Source of the DNA: Saprospiraceae bacterium
GTDB taxonomy: Bacteria > Bacteroidota > Bacteroidia > Chitinophagales > Saprospiraceae
Length of the DNA stretch: 32,899 bases
NCBI GenBank assembly: GCA_020629845.1
Contig: JAHDCQ010000005.1
Span: 23,744-56,642 of the forward strand
Direction: 5' to 3'
Below the pieces are notes generated by a model. That model searched no databases and was not told the origin of the DNA. It was given only the letters and a program-made list of their open reading frames with translations. This document shows, in pieces, positions 17,136-23,570 of this stretch (position 1 is the stretch's first letter; each line of letters opens with the position of its first letter). Both the position numbers and the translations under genes were made by a program.

Positions 17136-17671
17136 AACGACTTGCTACATATGTGCTACTAGGAATTGCCACAAGTGTATTGGCGTATTATCTCACCATT
17201 TTATATTTGCCTAATGCAATTTATGCAGGTTTATCGTATCGTTTGCAGCAGAGTAGGGGAGTAGCTTCAAATGAACTTATATACGTTGATTTACCTACTG
17301 ATACATCGCGGAATGTAGTAATGCCGAATCCCGATTTTTTATATATCGCTTGCTTTTATGATGTCTCCGAATGTCCGCAGCGCATCACAGGCACGATGCC
17401 TGATGCCACTTATTGGTCATTAGCATTCTATCAACCCAATACAGTGAATTGGTACATCAAAAATGATAGGCAATTTGGCACACCCCAACTAGATGTCACG
17501 ATTAGCAAAGCAGGCGATAGGTCTATGGAGTCAAGTAGTGAAATTGCCTATTCGCCTGTAGATAAAGGTTTTATGCTGATTCGGATTTTAGTCACAGATA
17601 ATGCGCCTGAACGTTTAGCTGCTTATAAAGCTTTGCAAGCTTCGGTGCGATTAGAGGACGTTTGTGAGTAA
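17132..17671 (+). CDS. DUF1254-domain membrane-anchored protein
   Basis: A 179-residue protein with an N-terminal membrane segment (about 5-27), followed by VVMPNPDFLYIACFYDVSECPQRITG and ATYWSLAFY, matching the DUF1254 pattern of N-P-D-x-L-Y then R/T-Y-W-S-x-x-x-Y. It overlaps the DUF1214 gene by four bases (ATGA). In many bacteria DUF1254 and DUF1214 are fused in one protein; here they are separate partners. It ends convergently inside the last codons of the beta-propeller lipoprotein gene, overlapping by about 21 bp. Function unknown. Confidence 0.78.
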   Translation: MKRLATYVLLGIATSVLAYYLTILYLPNAIYAGLSYRLQQSRGVASNELIYVDLPTDTSRNVVMPNPDFLYIACFYDVSECPQRITGTMPDATYWSLAFYQPNTVNWYIKNDRQFGTPQLDVTISKAGDRSMESSSEIAYSPVDKGFMLIRILVTDNAPERLAAYKALQASVRLEDVCE

Positions 17672-18892
17672 GGTTTTGATTTGCTCCTTTTCCACATCCG
17701 TCCAAACGATGAAAAGTTGCTCACCTAGCCGTTCCATACGCGGAAAACCACTTCCTCTACCAGCACTTATAGCAGCAAGTTGGATGCGTTCTACAAGACC
17801 CGTGTCGGGATGAATTTTGGCTAAATTTAATTGTCCTGCTTCGTTTTCTAGCCCTATCCATGAAATTATAGCCGTATCATCTTGCCCAAATAGCACATCT
17901 ACACGCCCCACAGGATTATCGGCATCTACAACAATGGGTGCTTGAAAAGTTTCGCCTGCATCTGAGGAAAAAGCAAGCTTCACTTGTGCTGTATTACTAG
18001 CAGCCGTAAACCAAGCAAGGGCTACCCGATTTCCAGTAGCAGCTATAGCAGGCCCATTCACAGGGCAACCTTTGATGAGCCAATTATCCTCATGGACTAT
18101 TTTAGGCGCAGTCCAAATACCAGCTATTTTCCGTACCACAGCAATATCGCGCACTTCTTCTTCTGAGCGGTCGCGGTAGGCAATAATCGGGCCTTGTGCC
18201 GTCAAAGCTGCGGCTGTTTGACAACAATCACAAATGCGATTATCCAGTTCCGCTGCTTCAAAAAGTTGCCCTGTGCTATCAAATTCTGTGGTGCGAAGCG
18301 TCATCGCGCCTGTGTGATGCTCGTGTGCTTTGGTATGCTTGTCATGTTGATGGTCTTTGGTTTTGGTATTGCGTCCATCGAGCCAAGTAGCAAAAAAACG
18401 TCCATTGGGGAGTGGCAACATACTGACAAAACCATGCTCTGCTGCGATGCTATCGGTATGTGGCACAAAGGAAGGCGACCAAGTGTTGCCTGCATTTAAG
18501 GACTGAGCAATGTGGACATCATAGTCATACGTACCACTAGCACTTTTTTGTAGCCAATGCGCTGCTAGATGCTCTCCATTTGCTACTAAAGCGGGAAAAT
18601 CTGCCCAATTCACGAACCAATCCGTACCACTTGCGATAGTTTGTGGCTGTGTCCATTGTTCATTTTTCCAATGCGCAAAACGCAGTTCATCCAAAGAATC
18701 ATTCACATATTCTACCCATGAAAGATAGAGTTCGCCTTCAGGGGTAGCAAAGAGATTACCTTCGCCTCCTTTCTGGCAAGGGGTGTCTATGATTTGTATA
18801 TTCGGACTACTTGCCACCGACTTTGGTGCATCCAAATTACAAGCAGCAAGTAATAAACTTAACAGCAAACAACAACTAGTGCGAATGCCCAT
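17651..18892 (-). CDS. Sialidase-fold beta-propeller lipoprotein with CDCC motif
   Basis: A 413-residue lipoprotein. The signal has the lipobox LAAC with C18. The body is a six-bladed BNR/sialidase-like propeller with a family-specific cysteine set: C39 (TPCQKGG), C221-D-C-C224 (RICDCCQTA), then YRDRSEEEVRDIAVVR and C276 in GCPVNGPA-x-x-x-WFTA. A His-rich insertion (about residues 177-196) occurs in one blade. The cysteine motifs and the adjoining metal-binding lipoprotein suggest a role in copper or other metal handling rather than sialic acid cleavage; the Asp-box and catalytic set of true sialidases is not evident. The ATG at 18892 is chosen because it gives a lipobox; the longer frame reads through the upstream His-rich gene. 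Confidence 0.75.
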   Translation of the reverse strand: MGIRTSCCLLLSLLLAACNLDAPKSVASSPNIQIIDTPCQKGGEGNLFATPEGELYLSWVEYVNDSLDELRFAHWKNEQWTQPQTIASGTDWFVNWADFPALVANGEHLAAHWLQKSASGTYDYDVHIAQSLNAGNTWSPSFVPHTDSIAAEHGFVSMLPLPNGRFFATWLDGRNTKTKDHQHDKHTKAHEHHTGAMTLRTTEFDSTGQLFEAAELDNRICDCCQTAAALTAQGPIIAYRDRSEEEVRDIAVVRKIAGIWTAPKIVHEDNWLIKGCPVNGPAIAATGNRVALAWFTAASNTAQVKLAFSSDAGETFQAPIVVDADNPVGRVDVLFGQDDTAIISWIGLENEAGQLNLAKIHPDTGLVERIQLAAISAGRGSGFPRMERLGEQLFIVWTDVEKEQIKTLLTNVL

Positions 18893-19217
18893 CGTGACTA
18901 TGGTTGTGTCCGTCATGGCTATGGTCATGTCCGTGATGATGGTCGTGCCCATCATGATTATGGTTATGGTCATGATTATGACCACCCTGTTGCAATTGTG
19001 GCGTACTGTGCATTTCATGCTCTTTGTTCGCTACATAATCCATCTTGCAGACGGGGCATTTTCCCATCTTATCGCTACCGCTACCTGTACAGTGCATCGG
19101 GCAAATATAGGCTGCGGTGTATTCCTGACCTGTGGTGTCGGCTGCGGCATTGCTTCCACATCCATAGGCTATTAACATCATAAAGGCGGCTAGGCTTAGT
19201 ATTTTTATGCTATTCAT
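18876..19217 (-). CDS. His-rich heavy-metal-binding lipoprotein (HMBD)
   Basis: A 113-residue lipoprotein with lipobox C20 (IAYGC). Residues 37-62 match the heavy-metal-binding domain: YICPMHC, then GKCPVCKMDYV, giving paired C-P-M-H and C-P-x-C ligands. Residues 70-113 are a tail of HD/HG/HS repeats with more than 15 histidines. HMBD modules occur in CusB-type efflux adaptors and copper chaperones, so periplasmic copper, zinc or nickel binding is likely. It precedes the CDCC propeller lipoprotein, overlapping its start by 17 bp, and probably forms a two-gene operon with it. Confidence 0.85.
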   Translation of the reverse strand: MNSIKILSLAAFMMLIAYGCGSNAAADTTGQEYTAAYICPMHCTGSGSDKMGKCPVCKMDYVANKEHEMHSTPQLQQGGHNHDHNHNHDGHDHHHGHDHSHDGHNHSHDGHSH

Positions 19218-19296
19218 TACGTTTGTTTTTGCTGTTCTAACCCAATAGTCAAACAGTATGAATTTTCATCAGCAAAGATAGTACAATCCTACTTTC

Positions 19297-19528
19297 CTAA
19301 TTCAAGTACTGTAAAAAAGCTCCTTCATACTGGGACACTTCCGTTAAAGTCCACACTATACAGATAGATAAAACAATTAAGGGAGCAGGCAAAAAATAAC
19401 CTACCCATAATTTGGATTCGTTATTTTTTCCAATGGCAAGGCGCGAAGAAGGCGCATAGCTGGTTCTGTAACTGATGAGCAACGATGCAATTGGTAAAAA
19501 GAACAAGACAAATGGGTAGGTTATTTTT
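19297..19528 (-). pseudogene. Remnant of a small membrane protein, no ATG
   Basis: An open frame of about 77 codons on the minus strand lacks an ATG and begins after a TAA that lies in the right arm of a 27-bp inverted repeat. It encodes two hydrophobic stretches (FVLFFLPIASLLI and VGYFLPAPLIVLSICIVW) separated by a basic segment. I recognise no family. It looks like the 3' part of a membrane protein gene whose 5' end was lost in the rearrangement that made the inverted repeat. A functional short protein starting at TTG cannot be excluded. It fills most of the 338-bp gap between the metal-binding lipoprotein and DUF4412 genes. Confidence 0.35.
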
Positions 19529-19539
19529 TACCTGCTCCC
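19381..19539. repeat. 27-bp inverted repeat with 105-bp spacer
   Basis: The left arm (19381-19407) and right arm (19513-19539) are reverse complements with one mismatch in 27 bases. The left arm, read on the minus strand, encodes WVGYFLPAP inside the membrane-protein remnant; the right arm encodes the same nine residues on the plus strand, followed by a stop. This means a coding piece was copied in inverted orientation. A very long hairpin or an invertible segment are alternatives. Confidence 0.8.
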
Positions 19540-19555
19540 TAAAAACGCTTGAGTT

Positions 19556-20485
19556 ATGCAACGACTAATCGCATTATGTATCTGTATGATAGTGGCATTT
19601 GCTGCCGATGCCCAATTTAAGGCTTTACGAAAAGCTAAAAACCGCTTAGTAGATAGGGTAGTAGACCGCACTATTGACAAAGCTGCGGACAAGGTAGCAG
19701 AAAAAGCAGCCGATAAAATCATCGCTAGTATGGATGATTTATTCAATGCTGATGGCACGCCCAAAGTAGACGAAAATGGTAATCCCAGGATAGGTATATT
19801 AGGGACTTTGCAAGGCCCACCTAGCGTGGTTCATCCAAACCCACAAGTAGTGTCTTTCCAGATGAATATGGAACTTACAGATAGCAAAGACAATGGCACG
19901 GTTATCATAGACTATGCTTTTGATACGTGGAAAACAGGCGTGCAAATGCAGATGACTGGAGAAAACGCGGAGACCGCAGAAATGAAAATCTACCACGATT
20001 TAGAAGCCAAGAAAACCACTACTGCTATGAAACAAGATGGGGAATGGAAAGCCTTTCGTACATGGCTACCCAATTTTACGGTTCTGCTCAATGAAGAGGC
20101 GAGTGGCAATACCGTCGAAGCTACGCCTACGGGCAATACCAAAACCATAGAAGGCTATCTCTGTAAAGAGTATGCAGTAAAAACACAGGATAGCGAAGGT
20201 ACTATCTGGGTGACGGAAGATATTGATATTAATATGGTGGCTTTGGCGCAATCCATGGGCTTACATAGCCAACGCAATGGGCAGCGTTTAACACAAGGAC
20301 TCAACGCGACCTTCGATAAAGGTTTTTGGCTAGAAAGCGACCTTCGTATGGAAGATGGCAGCCGTGTAAAGTCCACGATGCGCCAAATCCGAATGGATGG
20401 CAATATCAACCGTGTACCTTTTGATATGGCAGGCATTCCTATTGAATATGATTTGACAGAACGTACAAGTATGGAAGGCAATTAA
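19556..20485 (+). CDS. Secreted DUF4412-like protein
   Basis: A 309-residue exported protein with a signal peptide (1-20, ending AADAQ). An Arg/Lys/Ala-rich amphipathic segment (22-58) follows, then a beta-rich domain from about 90 to 300 with W-K-T-G, MKIYHDLEAKKTTTAMKQDGEWKA and a central GNTKTIEGYLCKEYAVKT stretch. That G-x-x-C-x-x-Y pattern (C at about 207) is common in Bacteroidota DUF4412/GLPGLI-like periplasmic proteins. Function is not known. It stands alone, and its 3' end is convergent with truA across a shared stem-loop. Confidence 0.65.
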   Translation: MQRLIALCICMIVAFAADAQFKALRKAKNRLVDRVVDRTIDKAADKVAEKAADKIIASMDDLFNADGTPKVDENGNPRIGILGTLQGPPSVVHPNPQVVSFQMNMELTDSKDNGTVIIDYAFDTWKTGVQMQMTGENAETAEMKIYHDLEAKKTTTAMKQDGEWKAFRTWLPNFTVLLNEEASGNTVEATPTGNTKTIEGYLCKEYAVKTQDSEGTIWVTEDIDINMVALAQSMGLHSQRNGQRLTQGLNATFDKGFWLESDLRMEDGSRVKSTMRQIRMDGNINRVPFDMAGIPIEYDLTERTSMEGN

Positions 20486-20492
20486 AGGGTTT

Positions 20493-20535
20493 CTTAGGAT
20501 TGTGTATGAAATTTTATTTTGTACACAATCTTAAG
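20493..20535. terminator. Shared convergent terminator hairpin
   Basis: Arms CTTAGGATTGTGTA (20493-20506) and TACACAATCTTAAG (20522-20535) pair over 14 bp with one G-U type position and a 15-base AT-rich loop. It lies between the stops of the convergent DUF4412 and truA genes and so could terminate both transcripts. Confidence 0.6.
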
Positions 20536-20554
20536 ATGAATTTGTCAATAGTTC

Positions 20555-21352
20555 TCATTCTTCTAAGTCAAGTTTCAACATCCTAATCAAATGATGTGTA
20601 TTCTTCAATTCCAAAAATGGATATTCCACTTTACTCAAAAAAAGACCATTTGGAAAGGCAGGTTGCTTTTGTTTCAATTCTTTTTCTTGATTCAAAATTT
20701 CCTGAAAATCGGCTAAAGTTATTTCCCCACTTCCTACTTTCAATAAAAAGAACACGCAAAAGCGAACCATTCCTCGGAGAAAGCGATTGCTGGTGATGCT
20801 GAATCGTAATCGCCCCTGTTTTTCATTGACGAACAACTCACATCTACTGACTTGGCACAAGGTATTGTCGTACAAATCGGCTTGCTTGCACAAGGCTTTA
20901 AAGTCTTTGGTTTCAAGGATAAGTGCTGCCGCTTTCCGCATTAGGTTGAAGTCTAAGGTTAAATCTTCATAGAAGGAACTGTACCGAAGGAGTACGGGGT
21001 CTTTCTTCCAATGAATGAAATAGTCGTAGGTGCGTGCAACTGCATCATACCGACAATGTTGTGCTTCGGTGACTTCGATGATTTCAAAAACGGCGATGTC
21101 ATCGGGTAAATTTTTGTTCAGTCGAAATTTTAAATCGAACCTAGGAGCTTTCTCCAAATTGATATGAATGACATATTGACTAGCGTGTACGCCAGCATCA
21201 GTACGCCCACAACCGTAGACCGTTACGGCTTGCTTAAAAAGCTGAAAGAGTGTTTGCTCTACCACTTCTTGAACCGTGTTTAGCGTATTTTTTTGCTTCT
21301 GCCAACCACTGTAGTTGCTCCCATCGAATCCTAAGTGTAAGAAATATCGCAT
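20555..21352 (-). CDS. truA: tRNA pseudouridine synthase A
   Basis: A 265-residue housekeeping enzyme that isomerises uridines 38-40 of the tRNA anticodon arm. The catalytic aspartate is D52 in GCGRTDAGVHA, the invariant TruA motif. RYFLHLGFDGSNYSGWQKQ at the N-terminus, the RTYDYFIH segment, SNRFLRGMVR and a C-terminal GLFLSKVEYP all fit the family, and the length is normal. The ATG at 21352 begins the conserved domain; the frame upstream to 21409 adds unrelated residues. It is convergent with the DUF4412 gene and divergent from the oxidoreductase gene. Confidence 0.95.
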   Translation of the reverse strand: MRYFLHLGFDGSNYSGWQKQKNTLNTVQEVVEQTLFQLFKQAVTVYGCGRTDAGVHASQYVIHINLEKAPRFDLKFRLNKNLPDDIAVFEIIEVTEAQHCRYDAVARTYDYFIHWKKDPVLLRYSSFYEDLTLDFNLMRKAAALILETKDFKALCKQADLYDNTLCQVSRCELFVNEKQGRLRFSITSNRFLRGMVRFCVFFLLKVGSGEITLADFQEILNQEKELKQKQPAFPNGLFLSKVEYPFLELKNTHHLIRMLKLDLEE

Positions 21353-21474
21353 TTGTGAATTTAAGGTAAGATTAAGTTGATAAAGGTTATTTTGGTGAAA
21401 TTTCTGCAAAAAAATTATCCTACAAAGTTTTTATCTTTAGCATTGGTACTGCAATTCTAGATAAAAACGTAGAT

Positions 21475-22956
21475 ATGGATAAGCAAAAGCATACATCACG
21501 GCGCAAATTTCTTAAAAATAGCGCGCTCATGGGGAGTGGTATTTTCATAGTGCCACGCCATGTATTGGGCGGCAAAGGCTATACTGCCCCAAGCGATAAA
21601 CTCAACCTTGCAGCTATTGGTGCAGGTGGTAAAGGACATTCTGATATTATGAATTCCTATCATAAAGGCGCGAATAATGTAGTCGCGCTTTGTGATATAG
21701 ATAGCAATCAAGCCAAGCGTTCCGTAAATAAATTTCCAAAAGCCAAGTTCTACAAAGATTTCCGTGTAATGCTAGAGGAAATGCGCGACGACATTGATGC
21801 CGTCACGATCTCTACGCCCGACCATGTGCATGGCATAGCAGCCATGAGCGCGATGCAGTCAGGTATGCACGTCTATGTACAAAAGCCCCTTACCCACAAT
21901 ATTTACGAAGCCCGCCAACTCACCGAAGCCGCTCGCAAGCACAAAGTAGTTACCCAGATGGGCAATCAAGGAGCGTCCAATCCAGCGCAGACCTTGATGG
22001 TAGATTGGATGCAGCAAGGCTTAATCGGTACGGTACATACCGTAGAAATTTGGACAAATCGCCCCGTGTGGCCACAAGGTATTCCTGTGCCTAATGGACA
22101 AGAACTCCCCAAGCACTTAAGTAAAGAAGATTGGGATTTATTCATCGGGCCAGCCAATTATGTGGACTATGACCCACTCTATCATCCCTTCAAGTGGCGG
22201 GGCTGGTGGGATTTCGGTACAGGCGCACTCGGTGACATGGGCTGCCACCTGATTGACCCTGCTTTTCGGGTGCTGCAATTGGGCTATCCTACTGAAGTGG
22301 AGTGTAGTGTAGGACAAGTCTTCACCCGCGATTGGGTGCCAGAGCATATTCCAGAAGGTTGTCCGCCCTCCTCTAAAGTGAAAATTAAATTCCCAAAAAC
22401 AGCCGTTAATGATGGCGACATTACGCTCAATTGGTACGATGGCGGTATGCGTCCCTTCCATCCCGATTTGATTCCGACAGACGAATATCTAGGTGAAGAA
22501 GGTAGCTACAATGGCGTACTGATGATAGGTGATAAGGGCATTATTTCCTGCTCCACCTATGGCAGAAATCCAAGACTCTATCGCAAAGGGGAAGAGACAC
22601 TGAGCATGCCGAAAGATTATGAAAAAGTCTTCCCAAATGTGGATTTACCAGAATGGGGACACCAAGTGGCTTGGACGGAGGCTTGCAAAGCGGGTTTTGA
22701 TAGCAAAGCTCATCGTGCACTCACTTCTTCTTTCGATTATGCAGGGCCACTCAATGAAACGGTACTCATGGGTAATCTTGCGATTCGTAGCTATGCCTTG
22801 AAAAAGGAAAAGCTCGACAAGCGCGGTCGCAAACGTACGGACTTCTACGGCCGCAGAAAACTCCTTTGGGATGGTGAAAAGATGACCATCACGAATTTTG
22901 AAGCTGCGAATCAATTCGTGGGGCGTACGTATCGTGAGGGGTGGAAATTGATATAA
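21475..22956 (+). CDS. Tat-exported Gfo/Idh/MocA family oxidoreductase
   Basis: A 493-residue secreted dehydrogenase. The N-terminus carries a twin-arginine signal (SRRKFLK at 8-14, hydrophobic stretch to about 27). The Rossmann motif AAIGAGGKGHSD (46-57) follows, with a TISTPDHVHG segment (111-120) and VYVQKPLTHN (134-142), where the usual E-K-P is Q-K-P. Members oxidise or rearrange sugars and inositols with NAD(P); these exported, long forms are common in Planctomycetes and Bacteroidota and are often linked to carbohydrate catabolism. The substrate is unknown, and it is a single-gene unit here. Confidence 0.88.
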   Translation: MDKQKHTSRRKFLKNSALMGSGIFIVPRHVLGGKGYTAPSDKLNLAAIGAGGKGHSDIMNSYHKGANNVVALCDIDSNQAKRSVNKFPKAKFYKDFRVMLEEMRDDIDAVTISTPDHVHGIAAMSAMQSGMHVYVQKPLTHNIYEARQLTEAARKHKVVTQMGNQGASNPAQTLMVDWMQQGLIGTVHTVEIWTNRPVWPQGIPVPNGQELPKHLSKEDWDLFIGPANYVDYDPLYHPFKWRGWWDFGTGALGDMGCHLIDPAFRVLQLGYPTEVECSVGQVFTRDWVPEHIPEGCPPSSKVKIKFPKTAVNDGDITLNWYDGGMRPFHPDLIPTDEYLGEEGSYNGVLMIGDKGIISCSTYGRNPRLYRKGEETLSMPKDYEKVFPNVDLPEWGHQVAWTEACKAGFDSKAHRALTSSFDYAGPLNETVLMGNLAIRSYALKKEKLDKRGRKRTDFYGRRKLLWDGEKMTITNFEAANQFVGRTYREGWKLI

Positions 22957-23006
22957 TATTTAGCCGTTGGAGTGGTTTAGATGCTTCGACGGCTGCTTCG
23001 CTTTAA

Positions 23007-23272
23007 TGCTGCTACGAAATCCCCATTGAGTTATCCGTAGAAGCTACGGACTGCTTACCTAACATTTACGTCCCCACCGCCTTTTCACCCAATGATGATG
23101 GAAAAAATGACCGTTTGGGGGGCTTTATCAAGGAGAATCAGTTTGAAGTAGCAGATTATGCGTTAGCATCTATAATCGTTGGGGCGGATTGGTTTTATCC
23201 ACGAATACTCCATCGGATTCTTGGGATAGGCGCGTGCATAATAAGCTTGTTTCCGAAGGGCTTTATATTTGA
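23007..23272 (+). pseudogene. Decayed T9SS type-B (CHU_C) sorting domain
   Basis: The frame starting at 23007 reads ELSVEATDCLPNIYVPTAFSP up to the NDDGKND core (23061-23111) and continues to FEVADYALA at about 23168, where one base is missing. The next frame (from 23168) resumes the same domain with IYNRWGGLVLSTN, SDSWD and LVSEGLYI before TGA at 23270. Those are the ordered motifs of the CHU_C/gliding-motility C-terminal domain that directs proteins to type IX secretion. A stop at 23004 and the frameshift show it is dead. The parent cargo gene is gone. The 3' part overlaps the opposite-strand two-TM protein gene. Confidence 0.75.
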
Positions 23273-23570
23273 AAAATTCTGGAGAGTCTTTGATATAGCG
23301 ATAGCGTGTGGGAAAGAGCGCGAAAAAGGACAAGACCACCGCCAGCATCCATAAACCACCGATGATGGGGATGAGTAGCTCATCCATTGGCTGTGGGATA
23401 TTAGGTATTTTGTCGAAGCAAATAGTTAGGCAGATGGATACAATAGCCGCTAGATATTTAGCTGCTTCCTCAATGCGTTCTGGGGCTTTTTGTTGCTCTT
23501 CTTGGGCGTGTTTGAGCCATGCGAGTTCTTCCGCGCTAGGGGCTTGCCCTTGTAGTTTTTCTTTTGCCAT
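23163..23570 (-). CDS. Two-TM membrane protein coupled to the CHAT protein
   Basis: A 135-residue protein. Residues 1-38 are charged and helical. Two hydrophobic segments follow (about 37-53 and 64-85) separated by a Pro-rich link, then a basic cytoplasmic tail. The ATG shares its first base with the last base of the CHAT gene stop (TAATG), so its synthesis is probably coupled to the CHAT protein. That layout suggests a membrane partner or effector, like the two-TM effectors paired with other bacterial immune sensors; this is inference. Residues from about 100 onward are encoded antisense to the dead CHU_C remnant, so the original C-terminus was probably replaced. Confidence 0.6.
   Translation of the reverse strand: MAKEKLQGQAPSAEELAWLKHAQEEQQKAPERIEEAAKYLAAIVSICLTICFDKIPNIPQPMDELLIPIIGGLWMLAVVLSFFALFPTRYRYIKDSPEFFKYKALRKQAYYARAYPKNPMEYSWIKPIRPNDYRC

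Noticed and set aside
17651-18892. Annotation as an exo-alpha-sialidase
   Set aside because: The propeller fold is compatible, but no arginine triad or clear Asp-boxes were seen and the cysteine motifs and metal-binding neighbour point elsewhere.
18893-19018. N-terminal extension of the CDCC propeller protein (42 residues rich in M, I and T)
   Set aside because: It is an out-of-frame reading of the His-rich tail codons of the upstream gene. The ATG at 18892 gives a proper lipoprotein signal.
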